From Candidatus Tisiphia endosymbiont of Nedyus quadrimaculatus (GTDB lineage Bacteria > Pseudomonadota > Alphaproteobacteria > Rickettsiales > Rickettsiaceae): 64,000 nucleotides of DNA. Positions within the stretch are counted from its first letter, which is position 1, and each line of letters starts with the position of its first letter. A model generated the notes under the pieces. The model saw only the letters and a program-made list of their open reading frames with translations. It made no database searches and was not told where the DNA came from. Location: NCBI RefSeq assembly GCF_964059235.1, contig NZ_OZ060452.1:1596744-1660743 (forward strand). The letters are read 5' to 3'. Shown in pieces: positions 16,298 to 25,489 of the stretch. A program made the position numbers and the translations under genes.

Positions 16298-18541
16298 ATG
16301 TTGGAAGAAATAACTAAAACGATAGAATTAGGTGGGAAACTACTAGAATTAACTACTGGTAAAATTGCTCGTCAAGCTGATGGAGCAGTTATGGTAAAAA
16401 TGGGAGGAAGTGTCTTATTATGTACTGCCGTGAGTAGCAAAGAAGCAAAAGAAGGGATAGGATTCTTTCCTCTTACTGTACACTACAAAGAAATGGCATT
16501 TGCTGCTGGTAAAATACCAGGAGGATTTTTTAAAAGAGAAGGTAAAGGGTCAGAAAAAGAAGTATTAGTCTCACGCTTGATCGACAGGCCGATTAGACCA
16601 TTATTCCACCCAGCCTTTCTTAATGAAACGCAAGTAATCTGTACTGTTCTTTCATATGATCCTGAATGTAATACAGATATATTAGCAATTATCGGAGCAT
16701 CGGCTGCATTGGCTTTGTCTAGTGCACCCTATCAAGATATAGTAGCAGCTAGCAGAGTTGGTTTGATAAATGATCAATTCATATTAAACCCTTCATTTAG
16801 CCAATTAAAAACTAGTAAGCTAGACTTAGTAGTGGCAGGAACTAAGACGTCAGTTATGATGGTTGAATCTGAAGCTGATCTATTGTCCGAAGAAAAAATG
16901 TTGGAAGCTATTGAGTTCGGTCACAAGGCATTACAGCCTGTAATTGAATTGATTAATGACTTAGTAAAAAGTGCTGGGAAACCTAAATTACAGCTTACCG
17001 ATTTATTCCCTACTAGCTTAAAGGAACAAATTAGAAGTATCGCATCAGAAGATATTCAGCATGCTTTTTCTATCAAATTAAAACAAGAAAGGGTCTTAGC
17101 GGTAAAACATGTTTCTGATATAATTAAGCGACATTTTGCCGAAGATATTGCTAATAATAATCTTACTAATGCTCAGATTGAGTTCGCTCTTAAAGAAGTA
17201 GAATCAGAAATATTACGGAAAAACGTATTAAAGAATAATATCCGTATCGATGGTAGAAAACCGGAAGATATAAGAAACATAGCTTGTGAAGTGGCTTTGT
17301 TGCCAAAAACACATGGTTCAAGCTTGTTTACTAGAGGAGAAACACAAAGTTTAGTAGTTACAACACTAGGTACTGGTCAAGATGAACAAATTGTTGATAG
17401 TTTAGACGGGGAATATAAAGAACGTTTTATGCTTAACTATATTTTCCCTCCTTATTCAGTGGGCGAAGCAACTCCAGTAAGAGCTCCTGGTCGTAGAGAA
17501 ATAGGGCATAGTAAACTAGCGTGGAGAGCCATTAACCGCATATTGCCAACTAAAGAACAATTCCCTTATTCTATTAGAGTAGTGTCAGAAATTACCTCCT
17601 GTAATGGCTCGTCATCTATGGCTACTATTTGTGGTAGTTCAATGGCTCTGATGGATGCTGGAGTAGCCATCACAACTCCTATAGCAGGTATTGCTATGGG
17701 TTTGATAAAAGAAGGTGATAAGTTTGTAGTGTTATCCGATATTATGGGGGATGAAGATAATCTTGGAGATATGGATTTTAAAGTAGCTGGTGGCAAACAC
17801 GGCATAACCGCACTACAAATGGATATAAAAATATCTGGAGTAACGTTTGAAATAATGAAACATGCTTTAGTTCAAGCAAAGCTTGGTCTTGTTCACATTT
17901 TACAAGAAATGGATAAGACTATTAATAAAACCAATAACCATATTAGCCAGTATGCACCTTGTATTCAAAGTTTTAAAATTGATAAAGATAAAATTAGAGA
18001 CGTCATAGGACCGGGTGGCAAAGTAATACGCGAAATTTGTGATATGACATCGGCTAAAATTGACATAAGCGACGATGGCAATGTAACTGTTTCGGCTATA
18101 GGCAAAGAGAAGCTAGATATGGCTATCGAAAAAATTAAGTCAATTGCTTTTGATCCTGAAATTGGTGGCATATTCAATGGAACTGTTGTTAAAATATTAG
18201 ACTCTGGAGCGTTTATCAATTATTTAGGTAATCGTGATGGATTCATACATATTAGTGAGATTTCAAAAGAACGTATTGAATCTGTATCTAGTGTTTTAAA
18301 ACATGGAGATATAGTAAAAGTTAAACTTATTGGTTTTGACAATAAAGGCAAAGCAAAATTAACCATAAAAAATATCGATGCTGAAGTTACTCAGGACGTT
18401 ACAAGTAATCAAAAATCTGAGTCTTATAAAGATAACAGTGATAATAATGGTAATAAACGCGAATCTGCAAAGAAATGGCAAAATAGTAAACCATCTAATG
18501 AAGATGAAGTTGTAACTAAGGAGCGTAAGTATTTTAACTAA
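16298..18541 (+). CDS. pnp: Polyribonucleotide nucleotidyltransferase (PNPase)
   Basis: Phosphorolytic 3'-5' exoribonuclease and core of the RNA degradosome; a trimer. The 747-residue protein has RNase PH domain 1 (about 10-145), a helical linker (about 240-310), catalytic RNase PH domain 2 (about 320-545, [18 protein letters not shown] segment and [19 protein letters not shown] with the catalytic Asp cluster), a KH domain ([21 protein letters not shown], about 567-590) and an S1 domain (about 625-695, [13 protein letters not shown]). The C-terminal 40 residues are low-complexity and polar. It starts 65 bp after rpsO and completes the truB-rpsO-pnp cluster. It is complete, with no inserts. 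Confidence 0.97.
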   Translation: MLEEITKTIELGGKLLELTTGKIARQADGAVMVKMGGSVLLCTAVSSKEAKEGIGFFPLTVHYKEMAFAAGKIPGGFFKREGKGSEKEVLVSRLIDRPIRPLFHPAFLNETQVICTVLSYDPECNTDILAIIGASAALALSSAPYQDIVAASRVGLINDQFILNPSFSQLKTSKLDLVVAGTKTSVMMVESEADLLSEEKMLEAIEFGHKALQPVIELINDLVKSAGKPKLQLTDLFPTSLKEQIRSIASEDIQHAFSIKLKQERVLAVKHVSDIIKRHFAEDIANNNLTNAQIEFALKEVESEILRKNVLKNNIRIDGRKPEDIRNIACEVALLPKTHGSSLFTRGETQSLVVTTLGTGQDEQIVDSLDGEYKERFMLNYIFPPYSVGEATPVRAPGRREIGHSKLAWRAINRILPTKEQFPYSIRVVSEITSCNGSSSMATICGSSMALMDAGVAITTPIAGIAMGLIKEGDKFVVLSDIMGDEDNLGDMDFKVAGGKHGITALQMDIKISGVTFEIMKHALVQAKLGLVHILQEMDKTINKTNNHISQYAPCIQSFKIDKDKIRDVIGPGGKVIREICDMTSAKIDISDDGNVTVSAIGKEKLDMAIEKIKSIAFDPEIGGIFNGTVVKILDSGAFINYLGNRDGFIHISEISKERIESVSSVLKHGDIVKVKLIGFDNKGKAKLTIKNIDAEVTQDVTSNQKSESYKDNSDNNGNKRESAKKWQNSKPSNEDEVVTKERKYFN

Positions 18542-18623
18542 TTGTGTTGACTTAATAAAAAGACAATGTCAAAATGAAGGTTCTAGGTTTTTATATCATA
18601 GTTTCTAGATATGAAAATCTAGC

Positions 18624-18853
18624 TACCCTGAGTTTGATGTAAGACATTGGTTTAATGGTCTAGGGTGTTATCTCTACGAGGGTTTATGTCATTCCTGCGT
18701 AGGCAGGAATCTAAAAAAGTCTAATAGTTTTCTTGACTAACAAGACGGTATATCCCAGCTTTCGCTGGGATGACATAATGGCGGTGAAATCACCTCTAAT
18801 GGCGATGATTACTTGAGCCTACTATTAATTTATTACATCAATATTTGAGGTTA
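18624..18853. repeat. MITE-like element family C, copy 2
   Basis: Inverted relative to copy 1: it begins near CCCTGAGTTTGATGTAAGAC and ends TTACATCAATATTTGAGGTTA, with the internal CCAGCTTTCGCTGGGATGACA hairpin. It fills the pnp to amidase-like gene gap. Confidence 0.65.
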
Positions 18854-18884
18854 ATTAAGTTAAAATTATTTAATGGAGGTCGTA

Positions 18885-19700
18885 ATGAGTAAAAATAAGG
18901 GTGTTAGCACTACTAATGATAGTAAATTTTTTGCACCTAGAGAACCGGGAGTAGAACCAAGTTGCGTGGTACTAACTTACTCTGTTGGTGATACATTAAA
19001 TTCTGCAATAGACACTTTGCAATATAATGGAACAAGCGTACATTACATAATAGATAAAGAACCAAAGTATAAAGGACCAAACAACAAAAAAGAGCAGCAA
19101 TACCAATACCATAATGACTTAGAATCAAAGGCCTTTTATGCCGGTGAGAGTAGTTGGAAAGGACAAAAGGCAGTTAATGATTTTGGCATAGGCATTATGC
19201 TTATTAATAATGCAAAAAGTTCTTTTACAGAGTCTCAAATAAATAAATTAATAGAATTACTTGAAGATATTAAAGTTAGATACCCACATTGGGATAATAA
19301 GGATAATCTTGTAGGGCTTGGTGAAGTTGCTGAAAGGCATGTAGCACCCGGAAAATTTTTCCCTTGGAAGCAACTTGCAGATGCTGGTTTTGGTAAATTT
19401 ATACCTACTACGAAAGAACAAGCAGAACAGATATTAATACGAAAAGATGATGAAGGTCAAAAAGTCTCTCATGTTCAAACACAGTTAAAAGACCATGGTT
19501 ATGGTATTAAAGTTGATGGAAAATGTGGTGACAAAACCACAACTTGGTTTGAAAAATTTAATGCACGTTATGTTCCAGAGCAATCCCCTCCAAATGAATG
19601 GAGTGAGGCGAGTCAATATGTGTTAGATGGACTTCACCCTAATCATGTAACTTTAACAGGTGCTGTTGAGTTAGCAGGTGGCCTTGAACATGCTGCTTAA
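18885..19700 (+). CDS. AmpD-like amidase fold, probable pseudoenzyme, with peptidoglycan-binding domain
   Basis: A 271-residue protein. Residues 25-175 align with the N-acetylmuramoyl-L-alanine amidase (Amidase_2, AmpD) fold: CVVLTYS, SVHYIID, AFYAGESSWKG, NDFGIGIML and VAPGKFFPWKQL. Residues 190-232 match a PG_binding_1 domain (SHVQTQLKDHGYGIKVDGK). In AmpD the zinc is held by His, His and Asp, with a catalytic Glu. By motif alignment these positions are Thr31, Leu145, Ala154 and Met105 here, so hydrolysis looks impossible while the fold and the binding domain persist. There is no signal peptide. The start is at 18885, with GGAGGT 5 bp upstream; an ATG at 18873 precedes that site. Rickettsial AmpD proteins with this layout are known as active enzymes, so this may be a diverged paralogue with a binding role. 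Confidence 0.7.
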   Translation: MSKNKGVSTTNDSKFFAPREPGVEPSCVVLTYSVGDTLNSAIDTLQYNGTSVHYIIDKEPKYKGPNNKKEQQYQYHNDLESKAFYAGESSWKGQKAVNDFGIGIMLINNAKSSFTESQINKLIELLEDIKVRYPHWDNKDNLVGLGEVAERHVAPGKFFPWKQLADAGFGKFIPTTKEQAEQILIRKDDEGQKVSHVQTQLKDHGYGIKVDGKCGDKTTTWFEKFNARYVPEQSPPNEWSEASQYVLDGLHPNHVTLTGAVELAGGLEHAA

Positions 19701-20037
19701 TCAGAATTGCTGTAATAAAAGCTGTTTAGAGGGGTGATGTCATTCTCACGCTAGCAATGTCTTTGCGGGGAGGCATTGCCCGCGTGGATCACTAGTATGT
19801 CCTTCCCGCGTAGGCGGGAATCCATAATACCTAATAGCTTTTTAGGCTGTTTTTTCTAGTACGCTTCGCGTATCCTGGATTGCCGCGTCGCCGCTTTCAG
19901 CGACTTCTCGCAATGACGATCAGCAGCCATTTTAATAGTGGTTATATAAAAAATGTAGGGTACTATGATCAAAGACTCGCGTACTTTCGCTCGCCCCTCA
20001 TTTTCAAATCCAATTCTTTAAATCATTTGAGTATACC
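19701..20037. repeat. Repeat-filled gap: family G-like palindrome and RPE part
   Basis: From about 19745 to 19918 there is an imperfect palindrome with TGTCTTTGCGGGGAGGCATTG at one side and CGACTTCTCGCAATGACGA at the other, of the CGTCATTGCGAGGAG family. From about 19968 to 20037 lies a partial RPE (GCTCGCCCCTCATTTTCAAATCC.. ATTTGAGTATACC) that overlaps the 3' end of plsC at 20023. Confidence 0.6.
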
Positions 20038-20766
20038 AACTTGTTCAAATAATATTTGCTTTTCGGTATTGATTACCTGTTCTATCTTGCTTGTCAATTC
20101 TCGAACATCAGATTGCTCTATTTCCTCTACAGGAATAACATTAATAATCTTTACTTGGATTACCCCTGGTTTCTTAATCCAAAAACCCTTTGGCCAGTAT
20201 ACCCCTGCGTTGTGAGCCATCATCACAATCGGTACTTTTGCTAGTGATGCTAATTTTACTGCACTAGGTTTAAATTTGGCATTTTGTTCTGGTCTAAATC
20301 TAGTAGATTCAGGAAAAATAACCAACCATAAACCATCTTTTATCTTTTCCTGTCCTTCTCTTAAAATTTGACTAACCGAGATATTAACATTACGGTCCAC
20401 GGCAATTGGCTTAACCATTTGCAGACCCCACCCGAATAAGGGGATATTAAATAACTCTTTTTTTAATACCCAAGAATGTTCAGGTATAATTAATTGTATA
20501 AATACTTGTTCCCAACATGATTGGTGATTAGACAATACTAAAGAAGGAACTAGAGGTAATTTGTCTAGACCAGAAACTTGGTATTTTAAACCACAAAAGA
20601 TTCTAGCCAACCAAATAAATACATAGGAAAAAATAACTCCAATCCTGTAACGTATATAATAGTTGACATTAAAAAATGTTACGGGTATGTAACATATAAG
20701 GAAGAATGTAATGGTAAATATAGCAAGTAATGCATAAAATGTTAATACTCTTAAACGCCAAAACAT
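20023..20766 (-). CDS. plsC: 1-acyl-sn-glycerol-3-phosphate acyltransferase (PlsC-like)
   Basis: Membrane-bound enzyme that acylates lysophosphatidic acid to phosphatidic acid. It has 247 residues, with two N-terminal hydrophobic helices (about 8-32 and 40-58). The acyltransferase motif I is SNHQSCWE (His-x4-Glu rather than the common His-x4-Asp; the Glu form is frequent in alphaproteobacteria), followed by ELFNIPLFGWGLQ, motif III FPESTRFRP and motif IV VPIVMMAHN. The final residues are read from a partial palindromic element (SDVRELTSKIEQVINTEK then ILFEQVGILK). It stands alone, divergent from trpS with a 95-bp gap. Confidence 0.9.
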   Translation of the reverse strand: MFWRLRVLTFYALLAIFTITFFLICYIPVTFFNVNYYIRYRIGVIFSYVFIWLARIFCGLKYQVSGLDKLPLVPSLVLSNHQSCWEQVFIQLIIPEHSWVLKKELFNIPLFGWGLQMVKPIAVDRNVNISVSQILREGQEKIKDGLWLVIFPESTRFRPEQNAKFKPSAVKLASLAKVPIVMMAHNAGVYWPKGFWIKKPGVIQVKIINVIPVEEIEQSDVRELTSKIEQVINTEKQILFEQVGILK

Positions 20767-20861
20767 AGTTGGTTAATCTTAGTTGTTGATAATTAACGGC
20801 TACAATAGCATAAAATTACGTCTACATATAGATATAATTAGTAATTATTGGGGGAAATTAA

Positions 20862-21854
20862 ATGAAAAAAACAGCTCTATCTGGAGTGCAAGTGACCGGG
20901 GCTTTGCATTTAGGAAACTATCTTGGTTCAATATCTAATTGGCTTAAGATTCAAGATGAGTATAATTGCTTATTCTTTTTAGCTGATTTGCATTCTATTA
21001 CTATAGATCGCTTACCTCTTGAGCTAAACTCCTCCATATTACAAACTGTTGCTATATATATAGCAACAGGGCTTGTGCCAGAGAAAACTACCATATTTGC
21101 ACAAAGTATGGTGAAAGAACATACGGAACTTGCTTGGATATTAAATTGTGTTACCCCACTTGGATGGCTTAAACGTATGACTCAATTTAAAGACAAAGCT
21201 GGAAAAGACCAAGAAAGTGCTGGTTTAGGGTTATTGTCTTATCCAGTATTAATGGCGGCTGATATATTATTATATAATGCTGATATAGTACCTGTTGGCG
21301 ATGATCAAAAACAGCATTTAGAACTTACAAGAGATATTGCGGCTATTATCAATAGAAAATTTAATCAAGAAGTTCTAAAATTACCTGAGCCATTAATTCA
21401 AGGCTCAGGAGCAAGAATAATGAGCTTAAAAGATGGTCGTAGAAAAATGAGTAAATCTGATCCATCTGATTTATCTCGTATTAATTTAAATGATAGCCGG
21501 GATCAAATTTACCAAAAAATTAAAAAAGCTAAAACAGATCATTTAGCTGAAATCAGTTATGATCGTCAAAATAGGCCGGAAATCAGCAATTTAATTGACA
21601 TTTACTGCAATTTATCTAGTACTAATATTGAAAAAATAGTTGATCAATACCGAAATAGCGGTTTTGCCAAATTTAAGGATGATCTAGCTGATATTATCAT
21701 CACAAGTTTAACTCCCATTAATACTCAATATATAGAGCTAATGAAAAACCAAGATTATCTAGTAACTACACTACATGAAGGAGCAGATAAAGCTAGAATT
21801 ACTGCTGCTAAAACTCTTACTGAAATCAAAAAATCGTTTGGTTTTGTTGTGTAA
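20862..21854 (+). CDS. trpS: Tryptophanyl-tRNA synthetase
   Basis: Class I aminoacyl-tRNA synthetase charging tRNA-Trp. At 330 residues it has the usual bacterial length. The HIGH-type motif is TGALHLGNYLGS (about residues 12-23) and the KMSKS motif is RRKMSKSDPSD (about 198-208). WILNCVTPLGWLKRMTQFKDK and YPVLMAADILLYNADIVPVGDDQKQHLELTRDIA are the usual tryptophan/ATP pocket motifs. A TATAAT box lies 24 bp before the ATG and a GGGGGA ribosome site at 8 bp. It is complete. Confidence 0.97.
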   Translation: MKKTALSGVQVTGALHLGNYLGSISNWLKIQDEYNCLFFLADLHSITIDRLPLELNSSILQTVAIYIATGLVPEKTTIFAQSMVKEHTELAWILNCVTPLGWLKRMTQFKDKAGKDQESAGLGLLSYPVLMAADILLYNADIVPVGDDQKQHLELTRDIAAIINRKFNQEVLKLPEPLIQGSGARIMSLKDGRRKMSKSDPSDLSRINLNDSRDQIYQKIKKAKTDHLAEISYDRQNRPEISNLIDIYCNLSSTNIEKIVDQYRNSGFAKFKDDLADIIITSLTPINTQYIELMKNQDYLVTTLHEGADKARITAAKTLTEIKKSFGFVV

Positions 21855-21880
21855 AAAACCAATTTGAGGCTAACTTAACT

Positions 21881-22046
21881 GCAACTATTGATGTAATAAA
21901 TTAATATTAGGTTCAGTATCATCGGCATTAGGGGTGATGTCACTACTAGCCATTATGTCATCCCAGCGAACGCTGGGATCTAAAACTACATAACATACCT
22001 TCTTATTTAAACTTTTTTAGATTCCGCTACCTGCACGGGAATGACA
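21881..22046. repeat. MITE-like element family C, copy 3 (partial)
   Basis: Begins ACTATTGATGTAATAAATTAAT and carries the GTCATCCCAGCG..CGCTGGGATC hairpin and the 'CCGCTACCTGCACGGGAATGACA' type hairpin. The far inverted end is missing, replaced by the family D element. Confidence 0.6.
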
Positions 22047-22174
22047 GTTTTGGGCAGTAACTCACAACTGTCGAAAGTTAGAAGAGGAAGGGGTTTTAAA
22101 TAGGGTAACGTCATTGCGAGAAAGACCGTAGGTCGACGAAGCAATCCAAAAGAGTAACCATAAGTGGATTGCTT

Positions 22175-23511
22175 GGCTCTGTCCAAAAAACTGTGTAAAT
22201 TTCGAAATAGGTTATATATAAAAGTATAACAAAAAAGGAAATTACATGAATAAAAAAACTAATGAATCAATAAAGCAAGCAGTAGATTTATTAATAGATA
22301 ATGATACAGATGTAAGTACAATACTGAAAGAAGGAGGTTTATTAAAAGAATTGACCAAACGTTTAATAGAGAAGGCACTGCAGTCAGAAATGAATAATCA
22401 TCTAGGCTATGATAAATACAGTTGTGCAGATAATGATAATGCTCGTAATGGTATAACTAGCAAAAAACTGATCTCCGAACATGGAGCTGTAGAAATAGAA
22501 GTACCAAGGGATAGGCATAATACCTTTGAACCCGCAATACTACCAAAACGCCAGAAACGTTTTGATGGTTTTGACGATAAAGTACTATCATTATATGCTA
22601 AAGGCATGAGTATATCTGATATTAAGATTCAGTTACAGGAGTTATACAGTGTTGAAATAAGTGAAGGCTTAATCAGCCAAATTACTGATGATGTAATGGA
22701 TGAGGTTAAAGCTTGGCAGAGTCGACCATTAGAAGAGATATATCCGATAGTATTTTTTGATTGTTTAGTAGTAAAAGTCAGGCAAGATAAAAGGATAATC
22801 AATAAGGCAGTATATGTTGCATTAGGAATTGATTTATCTGGTAAAAAAGATATATTGGGATTATGGATCAGTGAAAATGAAGGGGCAAAATTTTGGCTCG
22901 GTAATTTTACCGAAATGAAAAATAGAGGGCTAAAAGATATACTGATTGCCTGTAGCGATAATCTTACTGGTATGTCTGAGGCAATAGAAGCAGTTTATCC
23001 AAAAACAGAACATCAATTGTGTATTGTACATCAGATTAGAAATAGTTTAAAATATGTGTCGTATAAAGATAGGAAGCAACTGTCTAGCGATTTAAAGCCG
23101 ATATATACTGCAGTAACGGAAGAACAAGCCCATTTAGCTTTAGTATCTTTTGAAGAAAAATGGAATAAACAATATCCACAAATTGCCAAATCATGGTATA
23201 ATAATTGGGACAATCTAATGATTTTTCTAGGGTATCCTGAGTCAATTAGAAAGGTAATTTATACAACTAATTCAGTTGAATCTGTCAATAGTCAATTGCG
23301 TAAAGTAACAAATAATAAGCGGGTTTTTCCTAATGATAATGCTGTTTTTAAAAGTTTATATTTGACAATTGACTATATGACCAAAAAATGGACTATGCCC
23401 ATTCCAAACTGGAATGAAGCTATGGCTCATTTGATGGTTAAATTTGAGGATAGGCTTAACAAAATTTAATGACCTATTTTTTCGAATTTACACAGTTTTT
23501 TGGACAGAGCC
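22175..23511 (+). mobile_element. IS256-family insertion sequence, copy 2
   Basis: A complete 1337-bp element with the same termini as copy 1. It is flanked by a perfect 8-bp direct repeat GATTGCTT (22167-22174 and 23512-23519), the hallmark of IS256 transposition. The unoccupied target survives in the family D copy at 25215-25432, proving the borders. Confidence 0.96.
22246..23469 (+). CDS. IS256-family transposase
   Basis: A 407-residue transposase, same protein as the copy at 59234-60457 and one residue (Val for Ile near the C-terminus) different from the copy at 3704-4927. Intact DDE core. The neighbouring repeats show it landed after the family D element had spread. Confidence 0.95.
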   Translation: MNKKTNESIKQAVDLLIDNDTDVSTILKEGGLLKELTKRLIEKALQSEMNNHLGYDKYSCADNDNARNGITSKKLISEHGAVEIEVPRDRHNTFEPAILPKRQKRFDGFDDKVLSLYAKGMSISDIKIQLQELYSVEISEGLISQITDDVMDEVKAWQSRPLEEIYPIVFFDCLVVKVRQDKRIINKAVYVALGIDLSGKKDILGLWISENEGAKFWLGNFTEMKNRGLKDILIACSDNLTGMSEAIEAVYPKTEHQLCIVHQIRNSLKYVSYKDRKQLSSDLKPIYTAVTEEQAHLALVSFEEKWNKQYPQIAKSWYNNWDNLMIFLGYPESIRKVIYTTNSVESVNSQLRKVTNNKRVFPNDNAVFKSLYLTIDYMTKKWTMPIPNWNEAMAHLMVKFEDRLNKI

Positions 23512-23754
23512 GATTGCTTCGTCGGCTTACGCCTTCTCGCAATGACAGCGTTTATAAGCCCACAACTTTTAAACTGCCATTATGACTTCTAAAACCCCTT
23601 CCTCTTCTAACTTTCGACAGTTTTGGGTAGTAACTACAACCGTAGTATTAGCGTAGTTAATGGGAAATGGTATTATACTCTATTTACGGATAATTACCTT
23701 GTTACCAAATACGGTCATACACCTTAGTTATCGACACAGATGCGACAAAACCTA

Positions 23755-23783
23755 TTGACATAACAATAGAAAAAACATAAGAT
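23755..23783 (+). promoter_or_regulatory. Sigma-70-type promoter of the LRR gene
   Basis: TTGACA at 23755-23760, a 17-bp spacer, then TAAGAT at 23778-23783. It lies 27 bp before the ATG at 23810, which has AAGGA 6-7 bp upstream. This is the clearest promoter in the window. Confidence 0.7.
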
Positions 23784-23809
23784 GATAGTACCTTTAACTA
23801 AGGATTAAT

Positions 23810-25084
23810 ATGAAACCGGCTTCTGTTGACTTGCGGAATAAACCCTTTCACACTCTAGAAGATAAGAGGTTTTTAATAACACAGCTGCAGAACAAGAAAG
23901 TTTGTGTTCTTAATTTATCTGGGACTGCTATTAAATTGGATGCTGAGATATCGGAAGCTCTTAAAGCCAACCCAATTGCTTGGCTTGATTTATCTAATAA
24001 CAAATTAACAAATCAAGACGTTAAGGTAGTTGCAGATTCTATTCAGAATAATTCTAAACTTTCCCATGTAAATTTAAGTAACAACCTTATTACATCTGAA
24101 GGCATAGAAGCTTTGTTATCAGCTCTAACTAAGAACAAAACCCTTACGTATCTTAATCTATCTCATAATAATCTAGAAGATAAAGGGGCTACGATAGTTG
24201 CAAATCTTCTTGCTGATAAATCTACTACTATTACTACTATACATTTAGATCATAATAGTATTAAGCTAGACGGCATAAGTGCTTTATCAGCAAGTCTTAC
24301 TAATCGAAACAACACTATTACCAATATTTCTTTAGCTGGTAATTATATAGCAGAAGAACTCGTTGTACAGTTGGCACAAATGCTAAAGTGCAACCATAAA
24401 GTGCGGTCAATTAGCTGCACTGATAACGATACAAATAATGAGCCATTAGAACTACATGCTCAGAAATTATTTAATACTATAATTAAAATTAGAGATTCCA
24501 AGGGTAGTAATCAGAATAGTCAACAACAGGAGTTAAATAAACTAACTTGGGAATGTGTTGTACCATATTCGAGGTGGAAAAAGCTTTTTGAAGTCTTAGT
24601 GATAGAGAGTAATCAACTTTACCCATTTGACGTTAATGCTTGTGATGCAGACGGAAAGCCTATGGCTAATGAGGTCTACAATCAAAAACTACAGGACTTA
24701 CTTTCTGCACATGGTTGTACTTATACGGGTCGGGCTATACTTGAGCAATCCGTTAATTCAAGTGCAGACCTAGTTGAAGTTAGTAGTAATTATGAACCAG
24801 GAATGTATGAATTACTTAATAATATGCCTCCTCCTATAAATCAGAATGTATATGAGGGCAGTAGTCTTTCGTCTAGCCCAGAAGGGATAAGAATGCGTAC
24901 ATTAACATGCAATGATGATACACCAACAACTGAGAATATGGACAGTGATCCATTAACGATGACAATTATTCATGGTAATGATACACTAACTGAGAGAAGT
25001 GAGCCATTGTGCGATATAGGAGAAAGCGTTATAAGTGCTGGTCTATTAGGTATCACAATTACCCATGATACAGACGAATTTTAG
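23810..25084 (+). CDS. Leucine-rich repeat protein (ribonuclease-inhibitor type), effector candidate
   Basis: A 424-residue protein. Residues about 35-205 contain five or six repeats of roughly 28 residues of the RI type: IAWLDLSNNKLTNQDVKVVA, LSHVNLSNNLITSEGIEALL, LTYLNLSHNNLEDKGATIVA, ITTIHLDHNSIKLDGISALS and ITNISLAGNYIAEELVVQLA. RI-type LRRs are typical of eukaryotic proteins and of effectors of intracellular bacteria, and they bind other proteins. The C-terminal 220 residues match no family I know and are polar and acidic towards the end. There is no signal peptide. It has its own sigma-70 promoter and stands alone between repeats. A secreted role is inference. Confidence 0.7.
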   Translation: MKPASVDLRNKPFHTLEDKRFLITQLQNKKVCVLNLSGTAIKLDAEISEALKANPIAWLDLSNNKLTNQDVKVVADSIQNNSKLSHVNLSNNLITSEGIEALLSALTKNKTLTYLNLSHNNLEDKGATIVANLLADKSTTITTIHLDHNSIKLDGISALSASLTNRNNTITNISLAGNYIAEELVVQLAQMLKCNHKVRSISCTDNDTNNEPLELHAQKLFNTIIKIRDSKGSNQNSQQQELNKLTWECVVPYSRWKKLFEVLVIESNQLYPFDVNACDADGKPMANEVYNQKLQDLLSAHGCTYTGRAILEQSVNSSADLVEVSSNYEPGMYELLNNMPPPINQNVYEGSSLSSSPEGIRMRTLTCNDDTPTTENMDSDPLTMTIIHGNDTLTERSEPLCDIGESVISAGLLGITITHDTDEF

Positions 25085-25128
25085 ACAGTTGTAGCCCCTA
25101 GACCATAGTACCCTACATTGTTTCTATA

Positions 25129-25210
25129 ATCGTCATCGCGAGGCATCTTTAGATGCCGTGACGATCCAGGTAAACAGCGAAGCTGTTTTTTCTAGTATGC
25201 TTCACGTATC
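25129..25210. repeat. Family G palindrome, truncated
   Basis: CGTCATCGCGAGGCATCTTTAGATGCCGTGACGATCC begins the CGTCATTGCGAGG family seen at 34063, 46477 and 55846. The second half is cut off by the family D element at 25215. Confidence 0.6.
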
Positions 25211-25214
25211 TTGG

Positions 25215-25432
25215 CACAACTGTCGAAAGTTAGAAGAGGAAGCGGTTTTAAATAGGGTAACGTCATCGCGAGAAAGACCGTAGGTCGACGAAGCAATCCA
25301 AAAAAATAACCATAAGTGGATTGCTTCGTCGGCTTACGCCTTCTCGCAATGACAGCGTTTATAAGCCCACAACTTTTAAACTGCCATTATGATTTCTAAA
25401 ACCCCTTCCTCTTCTAACTTTCGACAGTTGTG
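25215..25432. repeat. Family D MITE, copy 2 (uninterrupted)
   Basis: A 218-bp element with ends CACAACTGTCGAAAGTTAGA and inverse, containing a nested family G-type palindrome (25260-25351). It is the empty-site reference for IS256 copy 2. A third, diverged copy is at 50764-50969. Confidence 0.8.
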
Positions 25433-25489
25433 AGATGACATCGAAGGCGTAAGGGTAACATCTTTTTTACCATGTAAGCACGTAAAATC

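Larger units (their letters stand above)
22063..23624. repeat. Family D MITE, copy 1, interrupted by IS256
   Basis: Ends are CACAACTGTCGAAAGTTAGA and its inverse (TCTAACTTTCGACAGTT). Without the IS256 copy at 22175-23511 and one target repeat it would be about 217 bp, matching the uninterrupted copy at 25215-25432. The internal part has the GATTGCTTCGTCGGCTTACG / GCGAGAAAGACCGTAGGTCG palindrome. Confidence 0.8.
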
